64,000 nucleotides of DNA from Teichococcus deserti (GTDB taxonomy: Bacteria; Pseudomonadota; Alphaproteobacteria; Acetobacterales; Acetobacteraceae), in NCBI RefSeq assembly GCF_001982615.1, contig NZ_MLCO01000054.1, positions 1-64,000 of the forward strand, written 5' to 3'. Position numbers and translations under genes: made by a program. Of the stretch, positions 32,322-40,625 are shown one piece after another; the first letter of the stretch is position 1; each line of letters begins with the position of its first letter. A model generated the notes under the pieces. The model was not told the origin of the DNA. It did no database searches and was given only the letters and a program-made list of their open reading frames with translations.

Positions 32322-33206
32322 TCACGCTCCAGCTTCGGCTGGGCGGCGCCAGAAGATCACCAGATTGCCGAGCAGCGTCAGCGCCAGCCCGGCGAGCCCC
32401 GCCGCGTCCCAGCGATAGCCCTCGAACAGGGTGGAGAGCGACAGCGCCACCACCGGGAAGAGCACGGTGGTATAGGCCGCGCGCGACGAGCCGATCCGCG
32501 CCACCAGCATCAGATAGGTGGTGAAGCCGACCACCGAGCCGATCACCGCCAGATAGAGCAGGGCGGCCAGGTAGCGCCCGTCCGGCGGCGCCACGACCGG
32601 CGTGGCGGTGACGGCGATCAGCCCCAGCAGCACCGCGGCGCCGTAGGCCATGCCCCAGGCATTGGCCGTGAGGGGAGCGATGCCGGCGGCGCTGTTGCGG
32701 CGCGACGCCATGTTGCCCAGCGAGAAGAACAGCGTGCCCAGCGCGGCGAGGCCGACCCCCTTCAGCGTGGCGCCGTCGAGATGGACGAAGATCTCCTGGC
32801 CGAACAGCAGCAGCAGCCCGGCGACGCCCAGCAGCGCCGCCAGCAGGGTGCGCGCGGTGACGCGGTCGCCGAAGAAGATCCGCGCATTGACCGCGTTGTA
32901 CAGCGTCGCCAGCGAGAAGATCACCGAGAGCAGCCCCGAGGGCAGATGGCCCGCCGCGCTGTAGAAACAGAGAAAGTTCAGGCTGAACAGGCACAGCGCC
33001 TGGGCCAGGATGAAGGGCTGGTCGCGCCAGCCCGGCACCGGCAGCCGCCGCAGCGCCGCCAGCGCCAGCAGCAGGATCAGCGCCGCGGCGCCGAAGCGGT
33101 AGAAGACCGAGACCAGCACCGGCACCGGCCCGACCTGCCAGGCGATGGCGATCCAGGTGCTGCCCCAGATCAGCACGGTGGCGAGGAAGAGAAGCAGGTT
33201 CTGCAT
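32322..33206 (-). CDS. DMT family transporter (EamA)
   Basis: A 294-residue inner-membrane exporter with two EamA repeats and about ten helices. It starts MQNLLLFLATVLIWGSTWIAI, has the ILLLALAALRRLP segment, and the second repeat begins about residue 150 with GVGLAALGTLFFSLGN. It is divergent from an AraC regulator at 33325 with 118 bp between starts, so that regulator is a likely controller. It is the third DMT transporter in the window and is not obviously a duplicate of the others. Substrate unknown. Confidence 0.9.
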   Translation of the reverse strand: MQNLLLFLATVLIWGSTWIAIAWQVGPVPVLVSVFYRFGAAALILLLALAALRRLPVPGWRDQPFILAQALCLFSLNFLCFYSAAGHLPSGLLSVIFSLATLYNAVNARIFFGDRVTARTLLAALLGVAGLLLLFGQEIFVHLDGATLKGVGLAALGTLFFSLGNMASRRNSAAGIAPLTANAWGMAYGAAVLLGLIAVTATPVVAPPDGRYLAALLYLAVIGSVVGFTTYLMLVARIGSSRAAYTTVLFPVVALSLSTLFEGYRWDAAGLAGLALTLLGNLVIFWRRPAEAGA

Positions 33207-33324
33207 GGCCGGGCCCTAGCACCGCGGCGCAGCCCAGGTTTGCAGGATCTTGCGGCGGATGCGCCTTGCCCGCGCCCGGGCCGGGCCGCATCCTGGCGGC
33301 CTTCCAAGCCTTGCGGCGCCGCCG

Positions 33325-34203
33325 ATGCAGACCACGACCTTCACTGTCCAGGCGGCGCTCGCCGCCTCCAACGCACGCCTGCTGCACGGCATGGCGCTGG
33401 GCTTCGCGCGGGCCGGCGCGGTCTGGAGCAACAGCCATGACCGCGTCGCCTATCGCCGGCCGCAGGGCCACACGCTGAGCCTCTACCTGCAGGGCGGCGA
33501 GGGCACGCGGCGGCTGGGGCGGCAGGGCGGGCACGGCCATCCCGGCGCGGTCTGCATCATGCCGCAGGCGCAGTCCTCGGACTGGGAGATCACCGAGCGC
33601 TTCGCCTTCGTGCATCTCTACCTGCCCGATGCCGAGCTTCGCCGCGCCTTCGCCGAAAGCTTCGACCGCGACGCCCGGCTGATGACGCTGCCCGATCTCG
33701 CTTTCTGTGACGCCCCCGTCCTGGCCGGCGCGCTGCGCCGGCTGGCGGCGGCGCTGGCGGCGCAGGATATCCTGGCGGCGGATGTCGCGGTGACCGAGGC
33801 GGTGGTCGCGGCGCTGGCGCCGGGGCTGCCGCCGGGATTGCCGCGGGGCGCGCGGCCGCCGGCGCTGAAGGGCGGGCTGGCGCCGCATCTGCGGCGGCGG
33901 ATCGGCGAGCATGTCGAGGCGCATCTCGACACCCCGCTGCGGCTGGAGGCGCTGGCGGCGCTGGCCGGCCTCAGCCCCTTCCATTTCCAGCGCATGTTCC
34001 GCGCCAGCCACGGCGTCTCGCCGCAGGCCTGGGTGCTGCGCCGGCGGCTGGAGCGCGCCCGCACCCTGCTGCGCGGCGACACCGCGGTGGCCCGCATCGC
34101 CGCCGCCTGCGGCTTCTCCAGCCAGAGCCACCTGACCCGCGCCTTCAAGGCGGCGCTGGGGACGACGCCCGCCGCCTGGCGCGCCGGGCTCGGGGCAGGG
34201 TAG
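33325..34203 (+). CDS. AraC family transcriptional regulator
   Basis: A 292-residue AraC/XylS regulator. The N-terminal ~170 residues form a cupin-like effector domain (LSLYLQGGEGTRRL, GAVCIMPQAQSSDWEI). The C-terminal ~100 residues contain two helix-turn-helix units: LRLEALAALAGLSPFHFQRMFR and VARIAAACGFSSQSHLTRAFK, ending GTTPAAWR. ATG 33325 is the best start; an upstream in-frame start would add a basic stretch not typical of the family. It is divergent from a DMT transporter. Confidence 0.92.
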   Translation: MQTTTFTVQAALAASNARLLHGMALGFARAGAVWSNSHDRVAYRRPQGHTLSLYLQGGEGTRRLGRQGGHGHPGAVCIMPQAQSSDWEITERFAFVHLYLPDAELRRAFAESFDRDARLMTLPDLAFCDAPVLAGALRRLAAALAAQDILAADVAVTEAVVAALAPGLPPGLPRGARPPALKGGLAPHLRRRIGEHVEAHLDTPLRLEALAALAGLSPFHFQRMFRASHGVSPQAWVLRRRLERARTLLRGDTAVARIAAACGFSSQSHLTRAFKAALGTTPAAWRAGLGAG

Positions 34204-34248
34204 TTCAGGTCGGGCGGCGGACCCGGCCTCGCGATCCGCCGCTCCTGC

Positions 34249-35580
34249 TCAGCCGCCGCCGGTCCACAGGTCGCTCTCCAGCCGGGCGACCTCGAAGATG
34301 GCATCGCCGGTCCAGTGCTGCACGCCCTCGACCCGCTCCAGCCCGCCTTCCCAGAAATTGACCCGCCAGACGGCTTCCGAATTGCCGTCGCCGGTGGCGG
34401 CGGCGAAGAGCACGCTGCCGTCGTCCAGCAGCGTCGCGGTGGCGGGCAGGGCCTGCGGCGTCCAGCGGGCATAGGGCGCGATCTGGAAGGTGCCGGCGGC
34501 GCTGCCGTCGGTGACCCAGAGGTCGGCGCCCTCGAAGTCGGTGACCGAGAACAGCACCTTGCCGTTGCCGAGCGACAGGAAGTCCAGCTGCCATTCGCTC
34601 TTCAGGATGTCCTCGGCGATGGCGTAGGTGCCCTCCAGGGTGCCGTCGCTGACCCAGAGGTCGTTGCCGTACATCGGCATGACCACCCGCTCGTCATCCA
34701 GCTGCGCCATCCTGTGCGAGCTGCCGCTGCCGCCGATGGCCTCCGGCAGCAGCAGCGTGGAGCCGGTCTCGCCGGTGACGCCGATATACTGGGTGGGCGC
34801 GCCGCGCGGCCCGTCCTCATAGAGGAAGTACTTGGAGATCCACTGGTCGCCGACGCGGTAGAAGGAGGAGGACGGCGCCTCGGGCGCATCCACCCGGTAG
34901 GTGCCCTCGAGGGTGCCGTCGGTGGTCCAGCTCAGATGCGCCACCTCCACCGTGTTCTCGAAGATCCGCTGGCCCGGGAACCAGGCGCGGCCCTCGCCGT
35001 CGTAGCGGACGGAGAGGTTCATGATGCCGTCCTCGGGCGGATAGCTCATCAGGCTGCCAAGCTCGACCGTGCCCTCCGGCGTGCCGTCGGTCGCCCATTG
35101 CGACGCGCCGTAATAGGCGTCGCTGAACAGGATCCGGCCGTTGCCGAGGTCGTGGAAGCCGCGGAAGTCGGTGCCGTCCTCGCCCGCGGTGACATCGGCC
35201 AGCAGCACCGTGCCCCCGGCCGTGCCGTCGGTCACCCAGAGCTCGCGCCCATGCACGCCGTCATCGGCGGTGAAGACCACGCGGCCATCGGGCAGGGCGG
35301 TCAGGTTCTCCGGCCCTTCGGTGCCGTCGCCGGTGCCGATGTCGCGCAGCATGCGGGTGCCGGCCCCGGTGCCGTCGGTGATCCACAGCTCGCGGCCATG
35401 GATCTGGTCGGTGGCGACGAACAGGACCCGCCCGTCGGGCAGCGCCGTCAGGTTGGTGGGATCGCTGCTGGCGAAGCCGGCGCTGATGTCCTTCAGCAGC
35501 CGGCAGTTGGAGAAGTCGCCATCCGCGACCCAGAGCTCGTTGCCGCGCTCGTCATCGGCGGCGACATAGACGATGGCCAT
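34249..35580 (-). CDS. ELWxxDGT-repeat protein (beta-propeller-like)
   Basis: A 443-residue protein with about seven copies of a repeat whose core reads (E/D)LW-x-x-DGT-x-x-GT, for example RELWITDGTGAGT, RELWVTDGTAGGT, LSWTTDGTLEGT and DLWVSDGTLEGT. Each is followed by a strand such as VLFVATD or VVFTADD. Such repeats are found in secreted or surface proteins and suggest a beta-propeller. No N-terminal signal peptide is visible (MAIVYVAADDERGNELW), so if exported it must use a C-terminal-signal route. No secretion genes are adjacent. It stands alone. Confidence 0.82.
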   Translation of the reverse strand: MAIVYVAADDERGNELWVADGDFSNCRLLKDISAGFASSDPTNLTALPDGRVLFVATDQIHGRELWITDGTGAGTRMLRDIGTGDGTEGPENLTALPDGRVVFTADDGVHGRELWVTDGTAGGTVLLADVTAGEDGTDFRGFHDLGNGRILFSDAYYGASQWATDGTPEGTVELGSLMSYPPEDGIMNLSVRYDGEGRAWFPGQRIFENTVEVAHLSWTTDGTLEGTYRVDAPEAPSSSFYRVGDQWISKYFLYEDGPRGAPTQYIGVTGETGSTLLLPEAIGGSGSSHRMAQLDDERVVMPMYGNDLWVSDGTLEGTYAIAEDILKSEWQLDFLSLGNGKVLFSVTDFEGADLWVTDGSAAGTFQIAPYARWTPQALPATATLLDDGSVLFAAATGDGNSEAVWRVNFWEGGLERVEGVQHWTGDAIFEVARLESDLWTGGG

Positions 35581-35755
35581 CAGGGTTCTTCCCAGGGTGG
35601 AACGATCCCTTAGGGGAGACGCCGCGCCGGGCTCCAGCGGTTGCCGGCACTTCTCGCATCACCTCCGCGTGTGTTTTCGCGCGTTACTGTCCTGGCGAAA
35701 ATCCTGCAGCGTTTTTTCTTGACGATGACTTGCGGAGGGAGGAACCGGTGCCGGA

Positions 35756-36643
35756 TCAGCCGCGCATCACCGCCAGGAAGGCGCGGAAGGCGGCGCTGGG
35801 CTGGCGGCGGCTCGGATAGTAGAGGTGGTTGGGCGCCAGCACCGGCGCCCGGCCCGGCAGCAGCGCGACCAGGCTGCCATCCGCCAGATGCGGCGCCGCC
35901 TGCGCCTCGAGCAGGCAGACGATGCCGAGGCCGGCCAGCGCCGCATCGCGCATCACGTCGACATCGTTGGTAACGAAGCTGGTCGGCACCGCCTGCTGCA
36001 CCAGCGCGCCGTCGCGCAGGAAGTCCCAGCGGTGCAGCGCGCCGGAGGAGGTGTGGCGATAGCTGATGCAGCGATGCGCGCCGAGCTCCTCCGGCGCGCG
36101 CGGCACGCCATGCGCTGCCAGATAGCCGGGCGAGGCGGCATAGACCAGCGGCATGGCGTCGCTGATGCGCAGCGAGACCATGTCGCCCTGCAGCCCGCCC
36201 TCGTGCCGAACGCCGCAGTCGAAGCGCTCGGCGACGATGTCGACCAGCCCGTCATTGACCACCAGCTCGACCGCGACCTCGGGGCAGCGCTGCGCCAGGG
36301 TGGCGAGGCGCGGCAGCACCACATGCACCGCGCCCGGGCGATGCGCGTTGATCCGCACCCGCCCGGCCGGCCGGTCGCGCGCCAGGCCGAGCTCGGCGAC
36401 ACCCTCGGCGACGCTGGCCAGGGCCGGGCGCAGCTTCAGCAGCAGCTGCTCGCCGGCCTCCGTCGGCGCCAGCGAGCGGGTGGTGCGGTCGAGCAGCCGG
36501 ATGCCCAGCCGCGCCTCCAGGCTGCGCATCGCATGGCTCAGCGCCGAGGCCGAGAGGCCCAGCCTCGTGGCGGCGGCGGCGAAGCTGCCGGCCTCGATGA
36601 TCTCGGCGAAGACGGCCAGGCCCGACCAGAGCTCGCGGTCCAT
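35756..36643 (-). CDS. LysR family transcriptional regulator
   Basis: A 295-residue LysR regulator. The helix-turn-helix covers residues 15-60 (GSFAAAATRLGLSASALSHAM, LEARLGIRLLDRTTRSLA). The periplasmic-binding-like effector domain follows from about 90, with GRVRINA, FDCGVRHEGG and ALAGLGIVCL. It is divergent from the aldo/keto reductase at 36742. A 15-bp palindrome fitting the LysR-box T-N11-A lies 3 bp upstream of the start, as expected for self-control and control of the neighbour. Confidence 0.94.
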   Translation of the reverse strand: MDRELWSGLAVFAEIIEAGSFAAAATRLGLSASALSHAMRSLEARLGIRLLDRTTRSLAPTEAGEQLLLKLRPALASVAEGVAELGLARDRPAGRVRINAHRPGAVHVVLPRLATLAQRCPEVAVELVVNDGLVDIVAERFDCGVRHEGGLQGDMVSLRISDAMPLVYAASPGYLAAHGVPRAPEELGAHRCISYRHTSSGALHRWDFLRDGALVQQAVPTSFVTNDVDVMRDAALAGLGIVCLLEAQAAPHLADGSLVALLPGRAPVLAPNHLYYPSRRQPSAAFRAFLAVMRG

Positions 36644-36645
36644 TC

Positions 36646-36660
36646 CTGAAGATCCTTCAG
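36646..36660. promoter_or_regulatory. LysR-box-like palindrome
   Basis: CTGAAG-ATC-CTTCAG is a perfect inverted repeat that contains T-N11-A, the LysR-box form. It lies between the divergent LysR and aldo/keto reductase genes, immediately before the regulator's start codon and over its ribosome-binding region. Binding there would repress the regulator; the function is inferred from position and symmetry. Confidence 0.55.
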
Positions 36661-36741
36661 CAACCCATGCAGGGCAGAGGCCCTAATCGGCGCGCGGAAA
36701 GCAATGCATATCGGCCGGGTGCCCTTGGAGGAGCCCCCCGC

Positions 36742-37833
36742 ATGCCGCTCGACACCTATCGCCCGCTCGGCCGCTCGGGCCTGCTGGTCAGCCCGCTGGC
36801 GCTCGGCACCATGACCTTCGGCACCGCGCGCTGGGGCGCGGCCGAGGCCGAGAGCCGCGCCATCTTCGACCGCTATGTCGGGCTCGGCGGCAATTTCGTC
36901 GACACCGCCGATGTCTATGCCGGCGGCCGCTCGGAGGAGATGCTGGGCCAGTTCGTCGCCGAGGCCGGCTTGCGCGACCGGCTGGTCATCGCCACCAAGT
37001 CGGGCTTCGCCACCGGGCAGGGGCCGCTGCAGGGCGGCAACGGCGCGCGGCATCTGCGCGCGGCGGTGGAGCGCTCGCTGAAGCGGCTGCGCACCGACTT
37101 CATCGACCTCTACTGGGTGCATGTCTGGGACGGCGTCACCCCGGCGGCCGAGCTGCTGCAGGGCATGGCGGCGCTGATCGGGGCGGGGAAGATCCGCTAC
37201 TGGGGCCTGTCCAACGTGCCGGCCTGGTACGCGGCGCAGCTGGCGACCCTGGCGCAGGCGCATGGCCTGCCGGCGCCGATCGGCCTGCAGTATTTCTATT
37301 CCCTGGTCGAGCGCGGGGTGGAGAGCGAGCATGTCCCCCTGGCGCGCGAATTCGGCCTGGGGCTGGTGCCCTGGAGCCCGCTGGCCTATGGGCTGCTGAC
37401 CGGGAAATACGACCGCGCCGCCGTCGAGGCCGCGGCGCCCCGGCAGGGCGGCGTGCCCAACAAGGCCGGCTCCGGCGAGGCGCGCGGCCACCGGCTGGAC
37501 GGCGACAATCCCTTCGGCGACACGCTGTTCACCGAGCGCAACTGGGCGATCGTCGCGGCGCTGAAGCAGCTGGCCGCCGAGGCGGGCGAGACGCCGGCGC
37601 GCATCGCGCTGGCCTGGGTCGCCGGGCGGCCAGGCGTCGCCGCCACCCTGATGGGCGTCAGCCGGGCCGCCCAGGTGACCGAGAACGTGGCCGCCCTCGA
37701 GCTGGCGCTGACGCCGGCGCAGCTGAACCTGCTGGAGGCCGCCAGCGGGGGCGCCGAAAAATTCCTCTACGGGCTGTTCCGGCCGGAGCTCCGCAACCAG
37801 GTGGTGTTCGGCGGCGCCGCGGTGCAGGCATGA
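36742..37833 (+). CDS. Aldo/keto reductase
   Basis: A 363-residue NADPH-dependent aldo/keto reductase with the full catalytic tetrad: Asp54 and Tyr59 in FVDTADVYAGG, Lys86 in IATKSGF and His127 in YWVHVWD. The cofactor region near the C-terminus has PGVAATLMGVSRAAQVTEN. It reduces aldehydes or ketones; substrate unknown. GGAGGAG 8 bp upstream supports the ATG at 36742. It is divergent from a LysR regulator with a LysR-box palindrome between them, so it is probably that regulator's target. Confidence 0.93.
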   Translation: MPLDTYRPLGRSGLLVSPLALGTMTFGTARWGAAEAESRAIFDRYVGLGGNFVDTADVYAGGRSEEMLGQFVAEAGLRDRLVIATKSGFATGQGPLQGGNGARHLRAAVERSLKRLRTDFIDLYWVHVWDGVTPAAELLQGMAALIGAGKIRYWGLSNVPAWYAAQLATLAQAHGLPAPIGLQYFYSLVERGVESEHVPLAREFGLGLVPWSPLAYGLLTGKYDRAAVEAAAPRQGGVPNKAGSGEARGHRLDGDNPFGDTLFTERNWAIVAALKQLAAEAGETPARIALAWVAGRPGVAATLMGVSRAAQVTENVAALELALTPAQLNLLEAASGGAEKFLYGLFRPELRNQVVFGGAAVQA

Positions 37834-37843
37834 CCCGGCTGAA

Positions 37844-37870
37844 GGCCGCGCTCAGCGCTCGGGCGCGGCC
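37844..37870. terminator. Possible bidirectional terminator hairpin
   Basis: GGCCGCGC and GCGCGGCC form an 8-bp stem over an 11-base loop, between the aldo/keto reductase stop and the end of the convergent hydrolase gene, whose last codons it overlaps. No T-run on either side. Confidence 0.35.
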
Positions 37871-38715
37871 TCCAGCGGCAGCAGCGCGGCCAGCGTCGCG
37901 TTGAAGGCCTCGGCCGCCTCGAAGGCGACCCAGTGGCCGGCGCCCGGGATGATGCGCAGCCGCGCCGCCGGGCGGAGCTCGGCGAAGAGGCGGATGCGGT
38001 CTTCCATATGGGGATAGGCGATGGCGTCGCGCTCGCCATAGATGACGTTCAGCGGCCGGTCGATGCGCGGCAGCACGTCGCGCACCGCGGTGTCGCTGAC
38101 GACGCCGCGGCTGCGCAGCCGGGCATGGTCGCTGTTCCAGGCCTGGATGGCCAGCGCCAGGTCATCGATCGAGGCCGGATCGGCCAGCATCAGGCTGGCC
38201 AGGTTGGCGCGATGCGCCGCCACCCGCTCGGCGCCCTGGCGGTCGCGCACCGGCACCAGCGGCGTGGGCTCGCGCTTCAGCCCGAGCGCGCCGCAGCCGA
38301 CCAGCGTCACGCTGTCCAGCAGCCCGCCACGGCCGGCGGGGACATCGCCGGTGGCGACATGGGCGGCGACATGGGCGGAGATGACCGCGCCGAAGGAGAA
38401 GCCGACCAGGTCGGCGGGGACGCCGCCGGCCTGGAGGCGGATGCCCTCCGCCAGGGCGTCGGCGATGTCCCAGAGGCTGGCGCCGGCCGGCGGCGGGCCA
38501 GAGTCGCCGAGCCCCGGCGTGTCCGCCGCCAGCACCCGCCGCCCGCGGGCCAGGAAAGGGATGTTGCGCGCCCAGTGCCGCCAGGAGCCGGCGCCGCCAT
38601 GCAGCAGCACCAGCGGCGGCCCCGCGCCCCATTCATGCCAGACGATGCGGCCGGCGCCGAACGGCGTCTCGCTGCGGCGGGCGGAGGCTTCCAGGGCGTC
38701 GAGGGTCGGGTGCAT
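37852..38715 (-). CDS. Alpha/beta-hydrolase
   Basis: A 287-residue alpha/beta-hydrolase. The oxyanion motif LVLLHGGAGSWRHW is near residue 35, the nucleophile elbow GFSFGA near 122, an acid in IYGERDAIAYP and the catalytic His in GAGHWVAFE. The core resembles meta-cleavage product hydrolases and haloperoxidase-like esterases. No signal peptide. ATG 38715 begins just before the first strand; a start 22 codons upstream is possible but not protein-like. It lies 66 bp downstream of another hydrolase in the same direction. Confidence 0.88.
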   Translation of the reverse strand: MHPTLDALEASARRSETPFGAGRIVWHEWGAGPPLVLLHGGAGSWRHWARNIPFLARGRRVLAADTPGLGDSGPPPAGASLWDIADALAEGIRLQAGGVPADLVGFSFGAVISAHVAAHVATGDVPAGRGGLLDSVTLVGCGALGLKREPTPLVPVRDRQGAERVAAHRANLASLMLADPASIDDLALAIQAWNSDHARLRSRGVVSDTAVRDVLPRIDRPLNVIYGERDAIAYPHMEDRIRLFAELRPAARLRIIPGAGHWVAFEAAEAFNATLAALLPLEAAPER

Positions 38716-38781
38716 CGGCCGATGATCGCGCTGCGCCGCGGCGATGGCAAATCGCCCGGCCGGGCCCGTGGTCCGCGGCAT

Positions 38782-39582
38782 TCAGCCCTGCGGCAACCAG
38801 CCCTCCAGCGCCCGGGCGGCGTCTGCGCCAGGGGCGCCGAACATCAGGCAGTGCGGCGCCTCCGGCAGCAGGCGATGGGTGCCGCCGAAGAAGGCCGCGA
38901 TCGCCGCATCCTGCCCGGCCGGGTGGCGTGCCGCGTCGTCGCGCCCGGCCTCCAGCACCAGCACGGGATGCGGGCGGATCGCCGCCGGATCGACGCGGAT
39001 GCGCAGCGCATAGCGGTCGTTCAGCGCCCGCGGGCTTTCGGCGCAGAGCCCCGCCAGCCACTCCTCCTTCAGCGGCGAGGGCGGCGCCCGCCCGCCCATC
39101 CAGCGCGCCACCGCGACATCCTCCGGCGGCGGCGGCTGCAGGGACCCTTCGGGCAGCTCCGGCACGGATCTGACGCCTGGCAGGTTGCCGGGCGGCGAGG
39201 GCGCCAGCAGCGCCAGCCCGGCGCAGGGCGCGCCCGCCGCGGCGGCGGCCAGCACCACCAGCGCGCCCAGGCTGTGCCCGACCAGCAGCGGCGGCTGCCC
39301 GGCCAGGGCCTGGACCGCCCCGGCGGCCTCCGCGACATCGGCGGCATAGTCGGCGACGCCGGTGGTGGGTGGAAGAGGCGCGCCGGCCAGGGCGCCATGG
39401 CCGCGCAGGTCCAGCGCGGCGCTGGCCAGGCCGAGCCCTGCCAGCACCCCCCGCCATTCCGCCCAGCAGGCGGCGGCGTGGTAGCCGCCATGCACCAGCA
39501 GCAGCGGCGCGCGCCCGCCCCAGCCGGCGGCGGGCAGGTGCAGCAGCGCCTGCGACAGCGGTTTCCGCAGGACGGCGTTCAC
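38782..39582 (-). CDS. Alpha/beta-hydrolase
   Basis: A 266-residue alpha/beta-hydrolase with LLLVHGGYHAAACW (oxyanion loop), nucleophile elbow GHSLGAL about residue 103, and a C-terminal acid and His in VLVLEAGRD and EAPHCLMFG. The GTG at 39582 overlaps the stop of the upstream Bug-family gene (GTGA), so translational coupling is likely and sets the start. Together with the binding protein this suggests import of an ester or carboxylate followed by hydrolysis; the substrate is not readable. Confidence 0.85.
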   Translation of the reverse strand: MNAVLRKPLSQALLHLPAAGWGGRAPLLLVHGGYHAAACWAEWRGVLAGLGLASAALDLRGHGALAGAPLPPTTGVADYAADVAEAAGAVQALAGQPPLLVGHSLGALVVLAAAAAGAPCAGLALLAPSPPGNLPGVRSVPELPEGSLQPPPPEDVAVARWMGGRAPPSPLKEEWLAGLCAESPRALNDRYALRIRVDPAAIRPHPVLVLEAGRDDAARHPAGQDAAIAAFFGGTHRLLPEAPHCLMFGAPGADAARALEGWLPQG

Positions 39583-40553
39583 TCCGGCTCGATCCCGGCG
39601 ATGCGCACCCATTCGCGCCAGCGCGCGGTGTCGGCGGCCAGGAAGTCGCGCGCCGCCTCCAGCCCCAGGCTGCGCGGGGCCAGCCCCTGTTCCTCGAAGG
39701 CCTTCCGCACCTCGGGTGCCGCGATCGCTTCGGCCATGGCGGCATTGGCGCGGGCCAGCAGGGCGGGCGGCGTGGCGGCCGGGGCGGCCAGGCCCATCCA
39801 GCCTTCCATGGCGAAGCCGGGCAGGGTCTCGGCGACGGCGGCGATCTCCGGCCGGCGCGGGTCGCGGGCCGGGGCGCTGCTGCCGATGGCGCGCAGCCCG
39901 CTGCCCTCCTGCAGGGCGGGGGCGGCGGAGAGCGCGTCGAGGAAGGCGAAGGCCACCTCGCCGCCGCGCAGGTCGGTCAGGATCTGGGTGACGTTGCGGT
40001 AGGAGACGCCGGCCATCTCGGCCCCGGTCGCCGCGCGCAGCAGCTCCGCCGGCACCCGGGAGGAGGAGGAGTAGTAGCCGAAGAACAGCCCGCCCGGCCT
40101 GGCCCGCGCCGCCGCCACCAGGCCCGCGACGTCGCGATAGGGCGCCCGGGCATCGACCACCAGGATCGAGGGATAGCTGCCGAACAGCCCGACCATGGCG
40201 AAGTCGCGCAGCGGGTCATAGGGCAGCTTCCGGAACAGGAAGGGATTGGCCGCATGGGTCGAGTTGGTGGCCAGGACGAAGCCGTGCCCGTCCGGCGGCA
40301 TCGACTTGGCGGCGTCGGTGCCGATGACCGCGCCGGCGCCGGGGCGGTTCTCCACCACCACCGGCTGGCCGCGCCGCTCCAGGAAGCGGCCGAAGACCCG
40401 GGCGGTGAAGTCGGCGCCGCCGCCGGGGGCGGAGGGGACGATGATGCGGACTGGGCGGGCGGGCCAGGGCTCCTGCGCGGCCTGGGCGCGGGCCCGGCCG
40501 GCGATGGCGGCCAGGGCCAGCCCGGCCGCGGCGCGGCGGCGGATCGGCGACAT
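39579..40553 (-). CDS. Tripartite tricarboxylate transporter (Bug family) binding protein
   Basis: A 324-residue periplasmic binding protein of the TctC/Bug family. The N-terminal signal peptide is RRRAAAGLALAAIAGRARAQA. Family segments are WPARPVRIIVPSAPGGGADFTARV, VVENRPGAGAVIGTD and GHGFVLATNSTHAANP. These proteins bind carboxylates; the matching TctA/TctB membrane genes are not nearby, which is common for the expanded Bug family. It is coupled to a downstream hydrolase by a 4-bp overlap. Confidence 0.93.
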   Translation of the reverse strand: MSPIRRRAAAGLALAAIAGRARAQAAQEPWPARPVRIIVPSAPGGGADFTARVFGRFLERRGQPVVVENRPGAGAVIGTDAAKSMPPDGHGFVLATNSTHAANPFLFRKLPYDPLRDFAMVGLFGSYPSILVVDARAPYRDVAGLVAAARARPGGLFFGYYSSSSRVPAELLRAATGAEMAGVSYRNVTQILTDLRGGEVAFAFLDALSAAPALQEGSGLRAIGSSAPARDPRRPEIAAVAETLPGFAMEGWMGLAAPAATPPALLARANAAMAEAIAAPEVRKAFEEQGLAPRSLGLEAARDFLAADTARWREWVRIAGIEPE

Positions 40554-40625
40554 TCTCTTCTCCCCAAGCGTCTTGCTGAGCAGAGAACAATACCGCTGGG
40601 CCGAAGCCGCAAGCGAAATGCGCGG

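Noticed and set aside
31165-34131. A 988-codon minus-strand frame covering several genes
   Set aside because: It crosses the DUF6481, 87-residue, DMT and AraC genes, all with better coding evidence.
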